A stretch of 64,000 nt of DNA from Actinernus sp. WN-2022 (GCA_030867875.1 JAOWCC010001599.1:16791-80790), one strand, 5' to 3'. Positions 8,930 through 20,113 are shown, numbered from the stretch's first letter. Numbers and translations are program-made. Notes: a model not told the origin generated them from the letters alone.

Positions 8930-11040
8930 TGGATTGGTAGAAATATACTTTATGGATAACAGCAGAATTAATTATGCATGAATTTTAGAAGTAATATAAT
9001 AGATACAGAATGATGAGGTTGACTAAAGTGCGAGCCTGCATGCCGCAAACCATTTTTTGCAAGCCATGAGTCCCTTTTGCAAGCCACTTTAAAGTTGTTC
9101 TGGAAGAAGGAAATGTGGTTAAAAATTACATCTTATTCGTTCACCCATCTTCAGATTTAGTGAATGCTAAAATTAAAATTTCACATTCAAAAATCAATCT
9201 ACCGGGACCCACACGCTTGAAATTGTCGATTTGATTTTTTAATACGAAACGCGGCCTAAAAATTGTTTTGAATACCGAATCAATTTAAGGCCCAATCTCT
9301 TCCAAACAGAAAAACAAATGATAGAAAAACACCTATTTAATGTTTGCAGGATTATACTAAAGTAGCAAAAATTCAATCAGATCATTAAAGAAGTCTGTGT
9401 CATGTTTTGGCTGTCTGACAACCAGTCACTTTATCAGCATGTCCTGGATGTCTGCTCCCCTTTGCTGATGAAAAAATAAAACTTTGAAGAAAGCTTTTAA
9501 AATATAGCTCTTGAAAATAATATTGTCAAATTGAAGATGGCCTCTTCATTTGATATGAAAGTCTGCAATAAATCAATAGACATTTTGCAATGTCCTTGTT
9601 TCACTTTCATTTGTGGTTTCATAATTTTGTCCATAACCAGTGGAAAAATTAGCTGTGCGAAGACAATTATTTTTCTTTTGAGAATATCTGGATTCTTCAA
9701 CAACAGAAGTATAATTTTGGCAGGTATAAACATTCATGTTTACAGTGACTGAGTAGTGCGATAAAGATTGTATCATGGTAGCTATAGGTTGAAATAATCT
9801 TTAAACACATTGTTTACAAACCTCTGCCAGTCTGCTAATCAAGATGAAGACCATAAAAGGACATGTAAATGTCTATATTTGGAATTTCTGGCTCACAGAA
9901 AAAGGCTTGCGGCTTGCAAAAAGAGGCTCTCAAGCTCTCAAATTAGCCATCCATGCACAGTTTCTGTGAGTACAAGCAGTAGAAATTTAGTTACTTCATT
10001 TGGTAAGTACTGCAAGTTGGAAGGGTTGTCTTAATTGCTAAAAGTATGTAGTACAGTTGTAGTACGTACAGTATAAATCTAGTATACTTCATTTGTACTG
10101 CAAGTTGGAAGGGTTATCTTGCAGTATATTATTTTGCAGTATACTTTTAGTGTACTGCAGACTAACAAAGTACAAAAATAATATACCTTTAGTGTACTTA
10201 AAAGTAGACAATGTACTTATTGGATCTTCATTTTGGTAAATGTAATGCACATGTATCATTGTTGTCAATCCTTGTGATTATCATTTCAATAATTTACACT
10301 GTTATTTGTAGTATTTTATATTAGTACAATGAGAAAGAAATACATCACAGGAAAAAAACCCAATAAAAACAATGGGAATTTGCCAAAACCCATCTGACAT
10401 TAATGGAAGAGTTCTACTTTCCTGGGAAAAGTGGAACTCTTCCCATTAATGTCAGATGGTTTTGGCGAAATCCATTAATGTTTTTTGGATTTTTTTTCCT
10501 GTTGTACTGCAAGATTGAAGTTGCATGCATACCCTAAATTTGCTGTAGATCGAATAATTTGGTAATGTGATCAGATCAGGAGAATTAAATTTCCTTTGAC
10601 TGTTTAAATATTATAGCAGTGTTGTACATCTACCTTTTATTTGATTAAAATAAAACAAAATAACTGCTTGTTAAACTTATCAGTACTTTATGGTTATATA
10701 TCTTACAAGAGCAGGATAAATCCATTTAAGCATACAGATCTAACACTTATAATATTGTATAATATAATGTTACTTGATAACTGGCTCAGTATCTATGAAA
10801 AATATATTTTATTGATAATCTGTATTGGTTTTACCAAATTTATCTTTGTTGAATAGACTTGATGAATAGATGTCTTGCTTCATAATAATTTCCTTTGTTA
10901 TATGGAGTCAGAAATAATCACCAGTAGTATACTGTCTTGTAAACACTACATGTACCAATTTGCTGCTAAACATCACTGTAGTTTAGGCAGTTTATGTAAT
11001 ATATACATGTATGTCAACATACAAGCTGCAACAGCTGTTT
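8930..11040. other. Intergenic DNA between convergent genes
   Basis: AT-rich DNA with no supported gene. It contains CATGTACTTATT/AGTATACTTT-type repeats at 10030-10210 and the foldback at 10348-10501. Short open frames of 60-80 codons lack any family likeness or splice logic. Confidence 0.6.
10348..10501. mobile_element. Foldback MITE, CAGGAAAAAAA ends
   Basis: The two halves are nearly exact complements: ACCCATCTGACATTAATGGA plus AGAGTTC on the left, and GAACTCTTCCCATTAATGTC plus AGATGGTTTTGGC on the right. The ends read CAGGAAAAAAACCCA and CAGGAAAAAAAATCCA (as complement). Non-coding, family unknown. Confidence 0.75.
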
Positions 11041-11351
11041 GTCTGTGAGTTTATTGGTCCAGCAATTCGTATTAAATTTACATAAATTTTACTTTATTTT
11101 TTAAAGGCAACACCCACTTCCAATTTGGAAGAATGTAATAATTTATTAAGCCATACAGTAATCTTCAATAATAGTGCATATGACATTGTAATTTTGGTTG
11201 ATATGCTGATAAAATGTTTGCCATTGTAACAAGGTAATTCCACCACAGTTAATTCCATAATTATGAATATCCAGGACTGATTACCTCCTAAGATAGGTGC
11301 AATGTTATGATTGAGGTACACAAAACCATGATTCAGAAATGAATGTATCTG

Positions 11352-11540
11352 TTATCTTTCATCACTCTGGTCTGTGAGGATGTTTGTACTTTCATAGCCA
11401 ATGTGAGTGGGCTGTTCTATTGGTGCAGGGCAGCATGGGAAAATATTGCTGCACCAATACTTGAACTTCATGCGCATCTTGTGGGTGAAGACACAGAAGA
11501 TGACAAAGTTAGCAAATCCCTGGCTACTGTCTCCAATTCC
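11352..11540 (-). CDS. GPR157: GPR157-like receptor, exon 3 (TM7 and tail)
   Basis: On the minus strand the acceptor CACAAACAG is followed in phase 0 by GIGDSSQGFANFVIFCVF, which continues exon 2's ...YLAILH. The joined LHGIG..QG.AN is the TM7 region conserved in GPR157. The remaining 40 residues form a short cytoplasmic tail with CSNIFPCCPAP, a cysteine cluster that could be palmitoylated, and end TDQSDER before TAA... the stop is TAA read at 11354-11352. Length 62 residues plus stop. Confidence 0.88.
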   Translation of the reverse strand, partial: GIGDSSQGFANFVIFCVFTHKMRMKFKYWCSNIFPCCPAPIEQPTHIGYESTNILTDQSDER

Positions 11541-12116
11541 CTGTTTGTGAATAAATTGAATGGCAAACAATATGTTAAAATATAGTTTTTCACTAGTTGT
11601 ATATTATTTTTAGATCATATCTTTTTTAGATATACTCAGTAAATTAGATTTTTTGAGGCTATAAAATTATTGCCCTAATTAAATTGAATAAACTAGCTAC
11701 TTTCAAGTTATTCAAAGTACTATGCCTAATGTAGACTTGTTTATTGGGATTTCAAGGTTCATCATGTGACCAAATAGTGAGACCGTGCTTGGCCAATTAC
11801 ATCCTGAATTATTCATGAGTTTGAGGAATGATAATTCAATTATGGGGCCCATGCAGTTAAACAGCTGTATTTCTTTCGTATTATCATGCTCAATTAATAA
11901 TATAAGTTAAAACATTTATCCTTTATTATATAGCTATAGGACTAGCTAGAAGAAATGAAGCAGAGCTTGCAGGAGAATTTTGAATGTAGTGTACTTCATA
12001 AATATTACAGGGTTCGCACTCCTGGAATTTTTTTTTCCTGGAAAACTTAATTGTGATATTGATAGTCAATTAATTTGCTAACTAGTGCATGCACCCATGT
12101 AATAAACTGTTCTTAC

Positions 12117-12332
12117 ATGAAGGATGGCAAGGTATTCAAGAGGTTTACTGGTTCCAGTATATCTGCAATCCTTTGTATTGAGGAGGCAATGAACATATAT
12201 AAAGAATCTGATTGTCCCCCACAGACGCAAGATAATGAATATTATAGGTATGAAGGTGAACTTGCGGTCTGCTTTCCTGGCAGCTTCAATTGATCCAAGT
12301 GTAAGGAATGGAGTTCCGTGATGAGGATAAAT
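12117..12332 (-). CDS. GPR157: GPR157-like receptor, exon 2 (TM6)
   Basis: Acceptor TTTTCCCAG and donor CAT|GTAAGA (minus strand) bound 72 codons in phase 0 on both sides. The exon encodes IYPHHGTPFLTLGSIEAARK (third intracellular loop), then ADRKFTFIPIIFIILRLWGT, the TM6 block that matches the family pattern ADKKL.LIPLIFI.LR.W.T. It continues IRFFIYV and an extracellular stretch with Cys, and ends YLAILH at the start of TM7. Intron 1 (12333-13590) carries two MITEs. Confidence 0.88.
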
Positions 12333-12804
12333 CTGGGAAAACGTTATAAAAATAGTTATTAAATTATTAAAATTAACAACGAATAGCATACTGAATATTT
12401 TCCAGAGCAAAAAACATGTACTTAAGATATGCACCAGCTAATTAAAAGCCCATATCCCCCATTACATGTATACATTATTAGTGGAGATTAACCGGGACTA
12501 AGCCATGGCAAACTCGATCCTCACATCCAACACCTCACTTTTATTGAATTAATTGGCTGGGGACTTATAACAGTGTACACAATCTACTGGGAGATAGTCA
12601 TGGCTATAGCAGTGATTTAACAATGTATAGCTAAAGTGAGGGAAATTCTGCAAAATAGAACAGATTTAACATTTTCCGAGATCTGGATAATAGGCTATTG
12701 GTGATCGTAGCGATTGTGAATTTTAAATGCAAAAAAGTTAAATGCCCTGCTACGTACGTCACGGATCAATCAGAATTTATGCAAAACACAACTTGATCAC
12801 CCCC

Positions 12805-12836
12805 TTGGTCCCCCCCACCCCCCCCCCCCCCCCCCA
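12805..12836. repeat. Poly(C) tract in GPR157 intron 1
   Basis: A long C run (interrupted by one A) inside the intron. It may be the remnant of a poly(G/C)-ended element like 8088-8487, but no matching inverted partner was found here. Confidence 0.6.
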
Positions 12837-13037
12837 AAGTGTGTCACCCTAAATTTAATGGTTAATCATTAAATACACATGTATATCAAAGGAGGGATGG
12901 GTGGAACATTTTCCCAGAAACCGTGACTGTTGATGTAGGCTTCAATCACTTGTCATGTACAAAGGTTGTGGATATAAATGTAATTGATTCTACTCTCCAA
13001 ATGAAACATACATGTATCAGAAGTGGGCTATTGAAAC

Positions 13038-13212
13038 CGGCGGGTGTAAAGTACAGGTCAGGTCAAAGGTCAGGTCACTTCTTGTTTACCTGTGAACCCG
13101 AGTTCTAGGTGAGTGAGAACTCGTCCGATGGTTAGGGTTAGGTTTGTGGTTAGGGTTGGGATTTGTCTTAGAATTAACAACCTGACCTGTGACCTGTACT
13201 TTACACCCGCTG
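13038..13212. mobile_element. hAT-like MITE with AGGTCA repeats
   Basis: A 175-bp element with inverted ends CGGCGGGTGTAAAGTACAGG and CAGCGGGTGTAAAGTACAGG (as complement), flanked by TATTGAAAC (13029-13037 and 13213-13221). The 8-9 bp duplication and CAGCG end fit hAT insertions. Each end carries AGGTCA repeats spaced by one base, and the middle has telomere-like GGTTAGGGTTAGG. It abuts a poly(G)-ended element. Confidence 0.8.
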
Positions 13213-13220
13213 TATTGAAA

Positions 13221-13543
13221 CGGGGGGGGGGGACTCCCATATAAAAGGGGTAGGGATGCTCGTTGGACATTTTCGATTTGACCCCTAAGAGGTACTAAAA
13301 TGGGCATGGCTCAAGCTTATTTTGACCCCTAAAAGATAATTAAAATGTAAATTGATAACAGCTTTTTTTTCAATTGACACCCAACCCCTAAAAGGTACTG
13401 CTTTACATAGAAATGTCTGTGTTTGATGGTGGATACCCTAAGTGGTACCAAACTCCTGATTTTGACCTCTAAAAGGTACGACGAGCATCCATGTACCCCC
13501 TCACATAAGGGAGTTCCCCCCCCCCCCCCCCCCCCCCCCCGGG
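13221..13543. mobile_element. Poly(G)-ended MITE, second copy
   Basis: Opposite-orientation relative of 8088-8487. It starts with a G run and ACTCCCATATAAAAGGGGTA, carries GATGCTCGTTGGACATTTTC, TTTGACCCCTAAGAGGTAC and GACGAGCATCCATGTACCCC, and ends in a 25-base C run (13516-13540) followed by GGG. No matching target duplication was found on the right flank. Confidence 0.75.
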
Positions 13544-13590
13544 CCGTCACCCCCAACCTTTTCCTGTTACATCGCCAGTACATTTCTCAC

Positions 13591-14274
13591 CTCTTGCTTC
13601 AAAAACAGCTTTACTTTGACATAAAACACCGTTATAGCTACATAGGCCAACATCTCCCAGCCCTTTCCCGCAATAAACATCCACATTAGCAATTCCTCAT
13701 TTGAAATGTTGTTACTTCGCGTTGTATCAATCCAGCACCACCCATCTGACACAGTTGACAATTGTCTATCAGAACCACTTCTGCCGGCAACTTGGAATGC
13801 GGCTGCTGAGCCAGCTATGGTAAGCGGGACACCCCATGCGGTTAGATGAAATACAAGCATGACTTTTTTCTCCGTGTTGTTACGGATTCCCTTACAAATA
13901 GAGAGATAGAGATAGCATGAAAGGTAAACCGTCCAGAAAAAAGACGACAGTATAGCGGCTATGTTCACTATTCCTTCGACTGTGCATAGGTCGTTGTATA
14001 AAGTTTGCCGTTTATAATCTTTATCTGTCAGCCATAGGCCAGATACATTCACGACTGCAGTGAGAAAGTCCCCGATAGAAAGATATACGAGGATTTTCCG
14101 TGAGGGTGTGCGAAGGTCGTGCCAGAACAAAAACGTTGCAAAGATCACGATTGTTCCAAAGATTGAGAGTGATCCAGCGATTGTAGTCAGAATCTCATTC
14201 AACGGATTGACGACGGAGAAGGTATCATTGGTCACGTGAGAATGACCTTTCGTTAGCTGTTCCCGCATTAACAT
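13591..14274 (-). CDS. GPR157: GPR157-like G protein-coupled receptor, exon 1
   Basis: Exon 1 encodes 228 residues from the first ATG of the open frame (14274-14272); a second ATG two codons later is also possible. It has an N-glycosylation site N16-D-T, TM1 about 28-50, TM2 60-81, TM3 100-126, TM4 138-160 and TM5 196-222. C97 and C180 are placed to form the usual TM3-ECL2 disulphide. Diagnostic family strings are SSFFWTVYLSCYLYLSI, AWGVPL, GWCWID and GKGWEMLAYV. The donor is GAG|GTGAGA, phase 0. The full protein would be 362 residues against about 335 for the human protein. GPR157 is an orphan seven-transmembrane receptor of the cAMP-receptor/secretin-like group, reported in vertebrates to signal through Gq at primary cilia. 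Ligand and role here are unknown. The gene faces away from GART, about 1.1 kb apart. Confidence 0.9.
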
Positions 14275-15380
14275 CGCTGTATGTTTCCCTTTCGACAAGA
14301 AACCTGATGTTTATGCAACTTTATTAGTAACTTTATTATTGTCACGAGATCAGACGATATACGATTTTTCTCAAAGCACAGGAAGCCCAAGTCTATTTAT
14401 GACTGTTTTGTTCATACAAATACTGCAATAAAATAAATGAAACTTTATACAATGTACGCAATTTTAGCGAAGACACCATGTAAGTTTGATTGAATTTATT
14501 GCAGTATTTGTATCAAAGATTTGGTCGGGAGAGGGAATAAATAGATAACAAAAAAAGGAATCGTTCAAGAAAAATCAGTTGCCTTCTCACTTTATAGAAA
14601 CAACATTATTACGAAGAAAGAAAAATATTTCTTAGTCGTTCTTATTACTCAAGGGCACCCAACGAGTACTTTTTGAAATTCGTTTGAAACCAGTTGTGTG
14701 CAGCTTATCTAGCCGCGCCTACTATGTCTTTTGGCGTATTCTAGAAAGCTATTTAATAGCTGTTCGGATTTTCTAGGTGGAAATCGCGTCAACCGAAAAT
14801 ACTATGGCAAAATATTCCCGGCCTACGAATTTGTTTAATAGTAGTCTAGAACAGAAACAAGAATTTTCGTTGCAAAGTTTTGTGGAGGTACGAATTTTTT
14901 AGGGATTCTTTTTTCCTTTAGGCAATTCTTAGGGAATGAAAATGTGTTGTTCTGACTCTATTGATCAGACGAATTGCTTTTAGTCTCCCTTTTCTTCTAT
15001 AATTTTCTAGGGATTGAAAACATATTTTCTAGCCAGTATTTCAGAAAACAATTTTCTAGAGAAAAATTTTTCAAATCCGAAAGTTTTAGGCTAACTTACT
15101 CTCCCGAACAGCTTTTTAACCGAAAACTTCGTTGGGGCCCTTGATTAGTGTCGGTCTCATATCCATATGCATACTCCCTCCAATTAGAACATGGGAAATT
15201 TCTCACCCACCCCTCCCTTGGATATGCATATAATGAATACGGTGATTGGACCAAACATTTTGCTCGTCCCTACCCCTGTGAAATATGATTTGGAACCACG
15301 TGTAATCGCAATTGTGCGCAAACTGAAAAGTGCTATAAAGTTAGTGGGTGATTGAAGAAAATCTTCATTTCAAATATAAA
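14275..15380. promoter_or_regulatory. Shared head-to-head intergenic region GPR157/GART
   Basis: The two genes diverge from this 1.1-kb region, so it must hold both promoters. A TATAAA at 15334-15339 sits 42 bases before the GART start codon. Paired octamer-like palindromic motifs, CCATATGCATAC (about 15161) and GGATATGCATAT (about 15220), lie closer to GART. The minus-strand frame upstream of the GPR157 ATG closes with a stop near 14313. Core promoter assignment is inference only. Confidence 0.5.
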
Positions 15381-15926
15381 ATGGGCGATAGGGTGCTACT
15401 AATTGGAAGTGGTGGAAGAGAACACGCTCTTGCTTGGAAAATATCCCAGTCAAGTCATGTTTCAAGGGTTTTTATAGCGCCAGGAAACGCAGGAACGAGA
15501 TCTTCCAAATCCAAAGGCAAAACGGAGAATCTCCCTTCCTCGATACTGGATCCGTTAAACAGCAACAAAGTTGTTGAATACTGTAAGGAAAATAACATAG
15601 ACTTCGTTGTTGTTGGTCCAGAGGCTCCTTTAGCTAATGGAATAGCAGATACGCTCAATGACGCCAATATTCCATGTTTTGGTCCAAGTCAGAAAGCAGC
15701 CAGAATTGAGTCCAGTAAAGCATTTGCCAAAGAGTTCATGCAAAGGCACGACATTCCAACGGCTAAGTTTGAGTCCTTCACGGATTTCCAGGCTGCCTGT
15801 GAACATATTAAAGATGCTTCTTATGCAGCTCTGGTAGTTAAGGCTAGTGGACTGGCAGCCGGGAAGGGAGTAGTTGTGGCTAATGACAAAGAAGAGGCAC
15901 AAAAAGCTGTTCGAGATATGCTGAAG
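15381..15926 (+). CDS. GART: GART exon 1: GARS N-terminal and ATP-grasp start
   Basis: GART makes glycinamide ribonucleotide and performs two later steps of cytosolic de novo purine synthesis. In animals one protein carries GARS, AIRS and GART domains. The start is ATG 15381 (MGDRVLLIGSGGREHALAWK), which fits the family N-terminus exactly; an upstream open stretch has no ATG. This exon gives 182 residues: nucleotide-binding GSGGREH, PGNAGT, VGPEAPLANG, then the ATP-grasp subdomain with ESSKAFAKEFM and VVKASGLAAGKGV. The donor AAG|GTGAGT is strong, phase 0. Exons at 34256, 35003, 39776, 50424 and 58752 continue without a gap, giving about 437 residues that cover all of GARS. AIRS and GART domains lie past the window. 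Reading frame intact, so I consider it functional. The gene is stretched by introns of 18.3, 0.7, 4.6, 10.5 and 8.1 kb full of mobile DNA. Confidence 0.95.
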
Positions 15927-15976
15927 GTGAGTGATGAGTGAAATAAATAGAGAATAATACAAGGGCACGCGGAGAT

Positions 15977-16058
15977 ATGAAATTTACCTTCAAGCGTTAA
16001 CTCGATATCTCACGAGTGGGATATCGAATTATTGAACACTAGAAGATAAATTCCATAT
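15977..16058. repeat. Short foldback repeat
   Basis: An 82-bp imperfect palindrome centred on CGATATCTCACGAGTGGGAT, with outer arms ATATGAAATTTACCTTC and GAAGATAAATTCCATAT matching as complements. Probably a small MITE remnant at the start of GART intron 1. Confidence 0.6.
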
Positions 16059-16459
16059 TGTTTGATTTTATTAGTTATACTTGGACCAGGGTAAGCACGT
16101 GACGTCGAAATCGCTGATTGGCTGGAGTAAACAGTACCGCTCGAAACCTGTATTGCTTCATTATACTGTAGCGCTATAGTTTTTGTAGGTGAGGGTGTTT
16201 TGTATTGTTGGGTAAGCCAATGCTGTGGCCGGCTCATTGGCTGAGAGGCGATAGCCACACATGTAAAATTATCATATTTTTACGTGTGTTCATGCAGATA
16301 CAATGTTTTTAAATATAATTAAAGTGCAAGTAGTGCCATAACACAACATTAACTCTTTTTCCCCAAATTTCGATTTCTGATATATTTCAGTTGTCTAAAT
16401 TAGTTTTCTTCGAGAGGCAGGTGCAGCAATTAAACTAGAATAAAAGCTACCCAAATTGT

Positions 16460-16735
16460 GGGACTGTTTCATCTTGTGATGTTTCAAGGAAACCTACAGG
16501 ATTTTATTGCATTAGTTTTTGCTTGGGACAAGGGGCAGACTTGGTTTAGCCACTATCTTGAAATTCCTTCAGTACAATGCGACTTTCTGCTGACAATAAT
16601 TATTGTTGGCGCTCACGAGATTCCTAATGCAGAGCAAGTCCCGAAGAGGCACATAGTACCGAGTGAGCCCCGAAGGGGATAAAAAACGTGGGGAGTGAAA
16701 CCGTTAAGATTCTGTAGCTTGATGATGCTCATAGC
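16460..16735 (-). repeat. Interspersed repeat, inverted partner at 26240-26540
   Basis: Read on the minus strand, this block (CTATGAGCATCA, GGTTTCACTCCCC, TTCGGGG, AATAATTATTGTCAG, GGAATTTCAAGAT) matches 26240-26540 read on plus. The two copies may be independent insertions or ends of one much larger element. No coding sense. Confidence 0.7.
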
Positions 16736-16904
16736 AAATTGCTAGGCACAGGAGCCGTTGCTAGGCACTGATTTCAACAAGGTACATACTCAGTGAACAC
16801 AACACAAACTACATGTAGAAGGGAGGTGGGAGTACCTAAACCAAGTAAAATTACATAGATGAAGAAGCTAATTCCCTGCTAGCAGAGGTCTCATTTTACC
16901 AAGA

Positions 16905-17000
16905 CAACAACAACAATTTCTTTATTTACCACAAATCCTTATCTAATTTACATTGTTTATCGACATAACAGGTAAATTTCCACCCAGAATAACTATAAAG
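16905..17000 (-). mobile_element. LINE 3' tail fragment (TTG)n
   Basis: The stretch CAACAACAACAATTTCTTTA followed by TTTACCACAAATCC resembles the tail at 29044, as expected for a minus-strand non-LTR element ending in (TTG)n. Only the 3' end is present. Confidence 0.5.
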
Positions 17001-17465
17001 AGCTACATGTAATCGAGCTGGGTGGCTTATTTGAAAGATAAAGGTCGAAATGATCAAAATCCACACCCTAGGGATCACCACCCTAGAGGAGCGCAGGGAT
17101 ATGGCATGCGCCAAGTTTATAAGAAAAATCACTCCTGGAAACCCCCTGTATTCTCTTATACATTCTCGGATCACCGGACAGTCTTCTCACTATAATATGA
17201 GACCAAAAGCGCATACCACTATGGCGACAAAAACCGACCGCTTTGGCGGTTTTGTCAGCACAAAATATGCGTCCAGAGCGCTCATTAACTAGTTCTCGGT
17301 TATATCTCATAATATAGATATGTATATCTATTAGTATTATTTATTATATAGTAACTTACTAGGAAGTTGTCTGTTCGTTAGTATATATGTATAGTTGACC
17401 TACACTGTAATTCAGCCACTGGCTGCGAGAGTGATTAATAAACGAATTATTATTATATTATTATA
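17000..17465 (+). pseudogene. LINE reverse transcriptase C-terminal fragment
   Basis: The frame at 17050-17292 contains LGITTLEERRDMACAKFIRK and NPLYSLIHSR, the extreme C-terminal pattern of CR1/Jockey-type LINE polyproteins (LEERR...C..F...NPL). It ends ALIN before TAG. A 3' region follows with AATAAACGAATTATTATTAT at about 17440-17462, the simple tail of the insertion. It is heavily 5'-truncated: no RT core motif is present. Confidence 0.75.
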
Positions 17466-17889
17466 CACACACACACGAAGGAAATTAAATAAAAAAAAAC
17501 ACACACACACAAATGGTATCAAAGCTAATTATTTATATGGAAAATCATAAAATGGTATAGGCGGCAATATATGGTATAAGTGCAAATAAATTTGTGAAGA
17601 AAAAGATAACAAACTAGATGTATAACTCCAATAACTCCAATGTTTTATTTTATTTTTGAAAGCTTTCATGTTTTAGATCCTCACTTATTAAGTTCCATAT
17701 CGTTGCCCCTCTATATCGTATGTTGAATTTACCATAATTTATTCTCACAGGCGCTATATAATGTCTTTGCAGCTAATCTGGTGTTATAATTGTGTTTAGA
17801 TGACACTAGGTCAAAAAAGTTGTCAAATCTTGAAGGAAGCAAATTATGGTGAAACATGAAGGTCCAATAGGTGGATGAGATCGGGGATG

Positions 17890-18800
17890 AGATCCACAAA
17901 TTATAATATTTTTAAAGCACTAAAGAGAGGATTTGAGTGTTCACCTGGTTTAGAGAAAGTTATTCTCCTGAGTGCCTTTTTTTGAAGAACAATGATAGGT
18001 TTTAAAGACGATTCATAAGTATTTCCCCATACCAGTAGCCCATATATTAGAAAGGGGTAAATGAGTGAATAGTATAATTGTATTAAGACATTGGTTGGAA
18101 GAAAATACCTAACTTTGGAAATAATGCCAACTCCCCTTGAAATCTTTTTGCAGAGTTCATGTATATGTTGTTTCCAATTAAGGCGAGAGTCAATTAGGAT
18201 TCCTAAATATTTCACATAAGATTCCTGCTTAATAATTTGGCTACTAATTTTGACATTTAACGCATGCTTGATTTTTTTCTGAGGTGGATGGAACAGAACA
18301 TAATTAGTTTTATCAATATTTAGGGATAACTTATTAGCACAAAGCTAGGCATAGACGTTCTCTAATTCTACCTTTAACTTAGTTTCAAGATTAACAATAC
18401 TGTAATCACTAAGAAATAAATTAGTGTCATCGGCAAAAATATGGAAATCAAACAAGCTAGAGCAGTTGTGGAAATCATTGATGTAGAGCAGAAACAATAA
18501 TGGCCCCAAAACTGATCTTGTGGCACCCCACATGAAATTTGGCACATTTCAGACTTTGTATTGCCTATTGAAACAAATTGCTTCCTATTCTCAAGAGAGG
18601 AAACAAACCAATTGTATGCTACTCCACGATGAATTGAAGAAAATATTATCTATCAGGGTAGCAGTATGTTCAGTAATTCTAGTAGGCTGGATGATACATG
18701 TGTGCCTCAAAGAAATAAGAATTTAGGGTGTTAAGAAAATCTTCAGTCAGAGCATGAGATTCATAATTTAACAAATTTATATTGAAATCTCCCATAATTA
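17890..18800 (-). pseudogene. L2-like LINE: RT part and end of endonuclease
   Basis: This is the right-hand (3') part of a minus-strand LINE whose other half is at 23941-25314. Reading minus from 18800: MGDFNINLLNYESHALTEDF, the endonuclease C-terminal block with catalytic GDFN, then ATLIDNIFF. The next coherent text is RT motif B (ISCGVPQ...LLFLLYINDF) and motif C FADDTNLF near 18425. Thumb-like sequence follows (KYLGILIDSRLNWKQHIHEL, YGLLVWGNTYESSLKPI). The N-terminal half of the RT is missing between about 18640 and 18600, and stops and frameshifts are present, so it is dead. Non-LTR elements of this type nick DNA with the APE-like endonuclease and copy by target-primed reverse transcription. 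Confidence 0.88.
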
Positions 18801-18868
18801 CCGTATTTACCCGTGTATAAGCCGCACCTGTAGATAAGCAGCACCCCAAGTTTTGAAGCTTGAATTTA

Positions 18869-19614
18869 AGGTCCTGTTACACGAAGTAATTTTTCTTGCA
18901 ACTTGCAATGCAAAGCCATTGCGAGACAAATTGCAGAAAAAGTTGCACGTGTAACACCCCTATTTACAACTCGTCTCGCAATGAAAAATTACGACAAGTT
19001 GCGGGGAAAGTAGAACGATCTTCTACTTTTCGCAATGCTGCACGATCGGTTGCACCATGTAACATCCCTCTTTGCAACTTGTGTTGCAATTTTGGCGAAA
19101 CAACCAATCACAATTCTCATAGCTAGCCCAAGGGGAGAGGGGAGGGAAGGTGAAATTCGCACCGCAATCCAAGATGGATTTGTTTACGTTTCCCGGCGAA
19201 GAGGTAGACAAAGAAAACAACTTATTTGGCGTTGCCGAAAAATGTAAATAGGAAGTTGATGGATGCAGAGAAGGTTGAGCTGTTGAGTGAGTTGAACAAT
19301 CGTCCATGTCTTAACCACGGTGTTCTGCGTCTCTTTTTATCGTTTTCTTCTTCATGCTTCAACTCTAAAACATTAAAATACACATTTCCTACGGCGATCC
19401 GCGACCATGTTGCCATATGTTGTAATTTATTTGTTTTTATTTTATTGATGAGTTTCCGCTGAAAATTGTAAAAATCTGGCGGCGGGCTTAAATCGCATTG
19501 CAAGTTGCAAAGAACGTTGCGTACGTCTAACACCCCACAGCAACTTGCAATGATTTTCGATCGTTAACATTGCGATGCAAGTTGCAAGAAAAATTGTCTT
19601 GTGTAACAGGACCT
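18869..19614. mobile_element. TTA-flanked element with TTGCAAGTTGCAA repeats
   Basis: Inverted ends AGGTCCTGTTACACGAAGTA and AGGTCCTGTTACACAAGACA (as complement), with TTA on both sides (18866-18868 and 19615-19617). A 3-bp TWA duplication fits PIF/Harbinger. Near both ends the motif GCAACTTGCAA/TTGCAAGTTGC recurs densely, along with GTGTAACACCCC. 746 bp, no transposase. Confidence 0.8.
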
Positions 19615-19617
19615 TTA

Positions 19618-20113
19618 GGGAAAAAAGTTTTTTTGAAAAATACAAACAATAATTAGAAAATCTTTTGTCTGAGTTCATAAACGCTTGTACTTGATGCCAA
19701 ACTTCTTCAAAAAAAAGAATAATCTTTCGTTGGAGTTCATAAACACTCGTACTTGAAGCAAAACTTCATCAGATTGTCATAAATAAATAATCACAACTTT
19801 AATTCGATCGAATATGGTTCAACTTGCCAACTTCTTGTGTATATTTTAACCTGCAGTCTTTAAATCACTCCAGAATTCTTCCGCATTTATTCCCCAATTA
19901 ACTAACAACAATTCCAAGGAACCGCTTTCCTTTAATCGCTAGAGCAAGAAAGGTTTTCTGGCGAAACAATACTTGCACGAGTAGGTCAGGTCCGCCATCT
20001 TGGATTTTCATTAACTAGTGCCAATCTCCCACGTGTAAAATTGCGAAGAATGCCTGGTTGTTTAGATGCATGCTTTGACAACCGCTGCGAATCAGCGTGT
20101 TTTGGAAGGTAAA
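19618..20113. other. Interior of the 5.1-kb element, nothing recognised
   Basis: Contains a direct repeat (TCATAAACGCTTGTACTTGA at about 19675 and TCATAAACACTCGTACTTGA at about 19737). Otherwise no gene or signal seen. Confidence 0.5.

Noticed and set aside
9531..10034. Possible exons between the two convergent genes
   Set aside because: Frames of 73-78 codons overlap on both strands in AT-rich DNA without conserved motifs or splice sites.
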